Below, one piece after another: positions 62,074 through 64,000 of a stretch of DNA of 64,000 nt; the stretch's first letter is position 1, and each line of letters begins with the position of its first letter. The position numbers and the translations under genes were made by a program. The notes under the pieces were generated by a model, which had not been told where the DNA came from, ran no database searches, and saw nothing but the letters and a program-made list of their open reading frames with translations. The DNA comes from Spirodela intermedia (lineage: Eukaryota > Streptophyta > Magnoliopsida > Alismatales > Araceae). Where the stretch lies: contig LR746268.1 in NCBI GenBank assembly GCA_902729315.2, positions 8,997,005 to 9,061,004 of the forward strand, in the 5' to 3' direction.

Positions 62074-64000
62074 TCAGTAGAACTCCATCGACACCAGCGA
62101 GCGGTCGCCGGCGGCGGCGATTGAGGTCGTCGTCGGCGAGGGCGGGGGCACATACGGCGGCTTGGCGCAGCGCAGAAGGGCCCAGTTGACGCCGGCGAAG
62201 AAAGGGTGGCGCTTGACGGCGGCGGCACCGGTGGTGGCGCCGAGCCGGCGAGCGGGGTCCTTGACGAGCAGGGCGGTGATGAAGTCCTTGGCCGCCGAGG
62301 AGGACGAGAGGGACGACTCCTTGGGGAACTCCAGTGCCCGAGCCACCACGTTGGCCAGCGTGTGGACGTGGTCGGCGCCGCGGAAGGGCGTCGCGCCGTA
62401 GAGGAGCTCGAACACGAAGATCCCCAGCGTCCACCAGTCGACCGCGCTGCCGTGCCCTTCGCGGGAGATTATCTCCGGGGCCAGATACTCGTGGGTCCCC
62501 ACCAACGACGTGGACCGCACCTTCAGCGGCTCCGCCACCAACTCCAGATCGCCCCACCGCCCCAGCTGCTTCTTTTCCTCCTTCTTTTTCCTACTCGGGG
62601 GGGCGATGCAGCTGGGTAGAATGCAGGCGGCGGCGAAAGGGGCGGCAGCCGGCGGCGAACTGCGGTGGCGGCCGCGCCGGGAGACGAGCTGGGCGGGGGT
62701 GGCGGAGGCGTCGTCGCCCTTGAGGGAGAGATCGAAGTCAGTGAGCATGATGTGACCGTCGGAGCGGACTAGGACGTTCTCGGGCTTCAGGTCGCGGTAG
62801 ACGATGCCCATCATGTGGAGGTACTCCAGCGCCGCCACAACCTCCGCGGCATAGAACCTGCCAAGTGCGGTTTGCCCGACAAATAAATAGCGAGAAATAC
62901 CGAAGCCCGACGAGGGTTTGAATACTTTAAAAAATTGGAAGGGAGAATTGATGAGTATTGAAGACACCAGTCTGGGAAGTGGGGACAACGCCATGACAGG
63001 ATCGGAGAGGAGCTGGCAGGATCATGGGAAAAGGGGAAGACGACGACGAAACCTCCACCGCGCGGAACCGTGCGGGCCCAAAAGAAAGGCGTGGATGAGG
63101 CCCAATTATTAGAAGATAAAAGGATCAACTTCTCCGGAATTCATGGAGAAGGACGAAATGTAGAAGACAAACAGTTGGCTAGCATCAACGGGTGCCTTAA
63201 AACCCGGCACGCACGCCATGGCGACATCATTTCGCAGTAGATCGTCGTCTGTGGCAAGGGGATCACGCAGAACGAGAAAAATCCAGACAGAATTCGAAGT
63301 TATCGGAGGGAGAAGAGAGGCAGCTCTTCCGGCAGTTCTTCTAATGAATGCTGATGATATCCAAACGTTGTTCAGAGACTTTCCGAGCAGTTCCGGCCTA
63401 GAATCTCCGAGGAAAGCAGACCATTCGCTTAGCGAAAAACGCTCGAGATATCAACGCTCGCCGAAGTTTGAGCAAGTACTCGAAACTCGAGCGCCTCTCC
63501 AAATGCGGCTAAATTACTCTAGAAAATTCGGTGGCATATGGCAAGAAATTTCAGCAGTCTTCGCCGAGATTGAGAGCAACGCAGCAGATCTGAGGGGGAG
63601 GGACGTGGGATCATACACACTTCGGAATTTCGGCAGGAACATCACGAGGCTCTGAAAACGGGATGATGACGACCTGGTTCACATCGCACTAATATTGCTA
63701 TTTTATTCTGTATTAAGAAATACAATGATCTAGCTGAAGGGATGAAACACCGGAATAGGGGATCGAGAGAATAAAGACGACAGCAGCGAGGGCGAAAACA
63801 ACAGAAAAGCGTCGGCCGAACTTTGGGTGGTGCTGCTGTCTGCCTACCTGACTGCGGCTTCGTCGAATCGCTTCCCGGTCTGTCGCTGCCGGAGAACATG
63901 TAGGTCTCCCCCCGGGCAGAACTCCGTCAGCAAGCACGACCACAACTCACTCTCGGCGCACCCGTACAGCCTAGGTAAGAACGGGTGGTCGAGTGACTCG
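62074..64000 (-). CDS. AGCVIII-class Ser/Thr protein kinase, 5' end beyond window
   Basis: The exons seen are 63848-64000 (continuing past the edge) and 62074-62857. The first ends [17 protein letters not shown]...DEAAVR and joins in phase to [20 protein letters not shown]. Catalytic features: YRDLKPEN loop, DFD in place of DFG (the mark of plant AGCVIII kinases), the APE motif in [10 protein letters not shown], and [15 protein letters not shown]. Between DFD and APE lies the class's insertion, with CILPSCIAP and a Lys-rich run that often directs membrane binding. The protein ends SMEFY where relatives have a hydrophobic motif. These kinases phosphorylate PIN auxin carriers. The intron position at RFYAAEV is shared with PINOID, but the match is not exact, so I name only the class. 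The glycine-rich loop is outside the window. Confidence 0.93.
63218..63655 (+). CDS. Unrecognised 145-residue ORF inside the kinase intron, antisense
   Basis: An ATG in very good context (cgccATGGCG) opens 145 codons on the strand opposite the kinase, wholly within its 990-bp intron. The product is basic at its N terminus ([17 protein letters not shown]) and has no signal peptide, membrane segment or motif I know. It could be a small gene, a retrocopy fragment or chance. Confidence 0.3.
   Translation: MATSFRSRSSSVARGSRRTRKIQTEFEVIGGRREAALPAVLLMNADDIQTLFRDFPSSSGLESPRKADHSLSEKRSRYQRSPKFEQVLETRAPLQMRLNYSRKFGGIWQEISAVFAEIESNAADLRGRDVGSYTLRNFGRNITRL

Noticed and set aside
62858-62994. Kinase start at 62994 within the open frame running into exon 2
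   Set aside because: This part is intron read-through. An AG acceptor at 62858-62859 joins in phase to a clear upstream exon ending at 63848.
1-64000. CRISPR arrays, operons, riboswitches, bacterial-type insertion sequences
   Set aside because: The window is plant nuclear DNA; no spaced direct repeats or polycistronic layout were seen.

Overview
This is a nuclear genome window from a flowering plant. The evidence is spliced genes with GT-AG introns, plant-only families (IQM calmodulin-binding protein, AHP phosphotransfer protein, AGCVIII kinase, protein-only RNase P), AT-rich LTR retrotransposons, CT/GA microsatellites and a scrap of plastid DNA. GC-rich exons in some genes lean towards a monocot, but I cannot name the species.

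Layout from left to right. 1-664 (-) is the N-terminal part of a PRORP (protein-only RNase P). It shares a site II/telobox-like divergent promoter with an orphan RRM-like first exon at 960. 1024-2103 (-) is a broken root-cap-domain gene with a premature stop and several frameshifts. 2245-8959 is a decayed Ty1/copia element with recognisable LTRs, a 5-bp target duplication and an unusual GC-rich leader. 10106-12246 (+) is a CCH/ATX1-like copper chaperone with a Pro/Ala tail. 13238-17643 (+) is an AHP-type histidine phosphotransfer protein of cytokinin signalling. 18524-22864 (-) is a CSA/ERCC8 WD-repeat protein of transcription-coupled repair. 24756-27081 (+) is an IQM-family protein. 27305-61299 (-) is the whole catalytic subunit gene of DNA polymerase epsilon. 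62074-64000 (-) is the 3' part of an AGCVIII protein kinase whose first exon runs off the right edge.

The polymerase epsilon gene fills more than half the window. I could join 49 exons with every splice phase consistent, giving 2,215 residues with no frameshift. That argues that the assembly is accurate and that the lesions in the root-cap gene are real. Its intron 12 holds a 5.67-kb Ty3/gypsy element in antisense orientation (TSD GAATT). Its intron 13 holds an older copia remnant.

The most unusual object is inside the gypsy element, between its 5' LTR and gag: three pieces of plastid DNA (psaB, 16S rRNA and trnI-GAU) fused head to tail in one orientation. Other points of interest are two abutting E2F sites upstream of polymerase epsilon, a 28-bp tandem repeat in the copia leader, a 145-codon ORF antisense within the kinase intron, and a block of repeated GGCCCA/ATTGG motifs upstream of CSA. 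I saw no new multi-gene system. These are ordinary single plant genes with no evident shared pathway, although CSA and polymerase epsilon both act in DNA maintenance.
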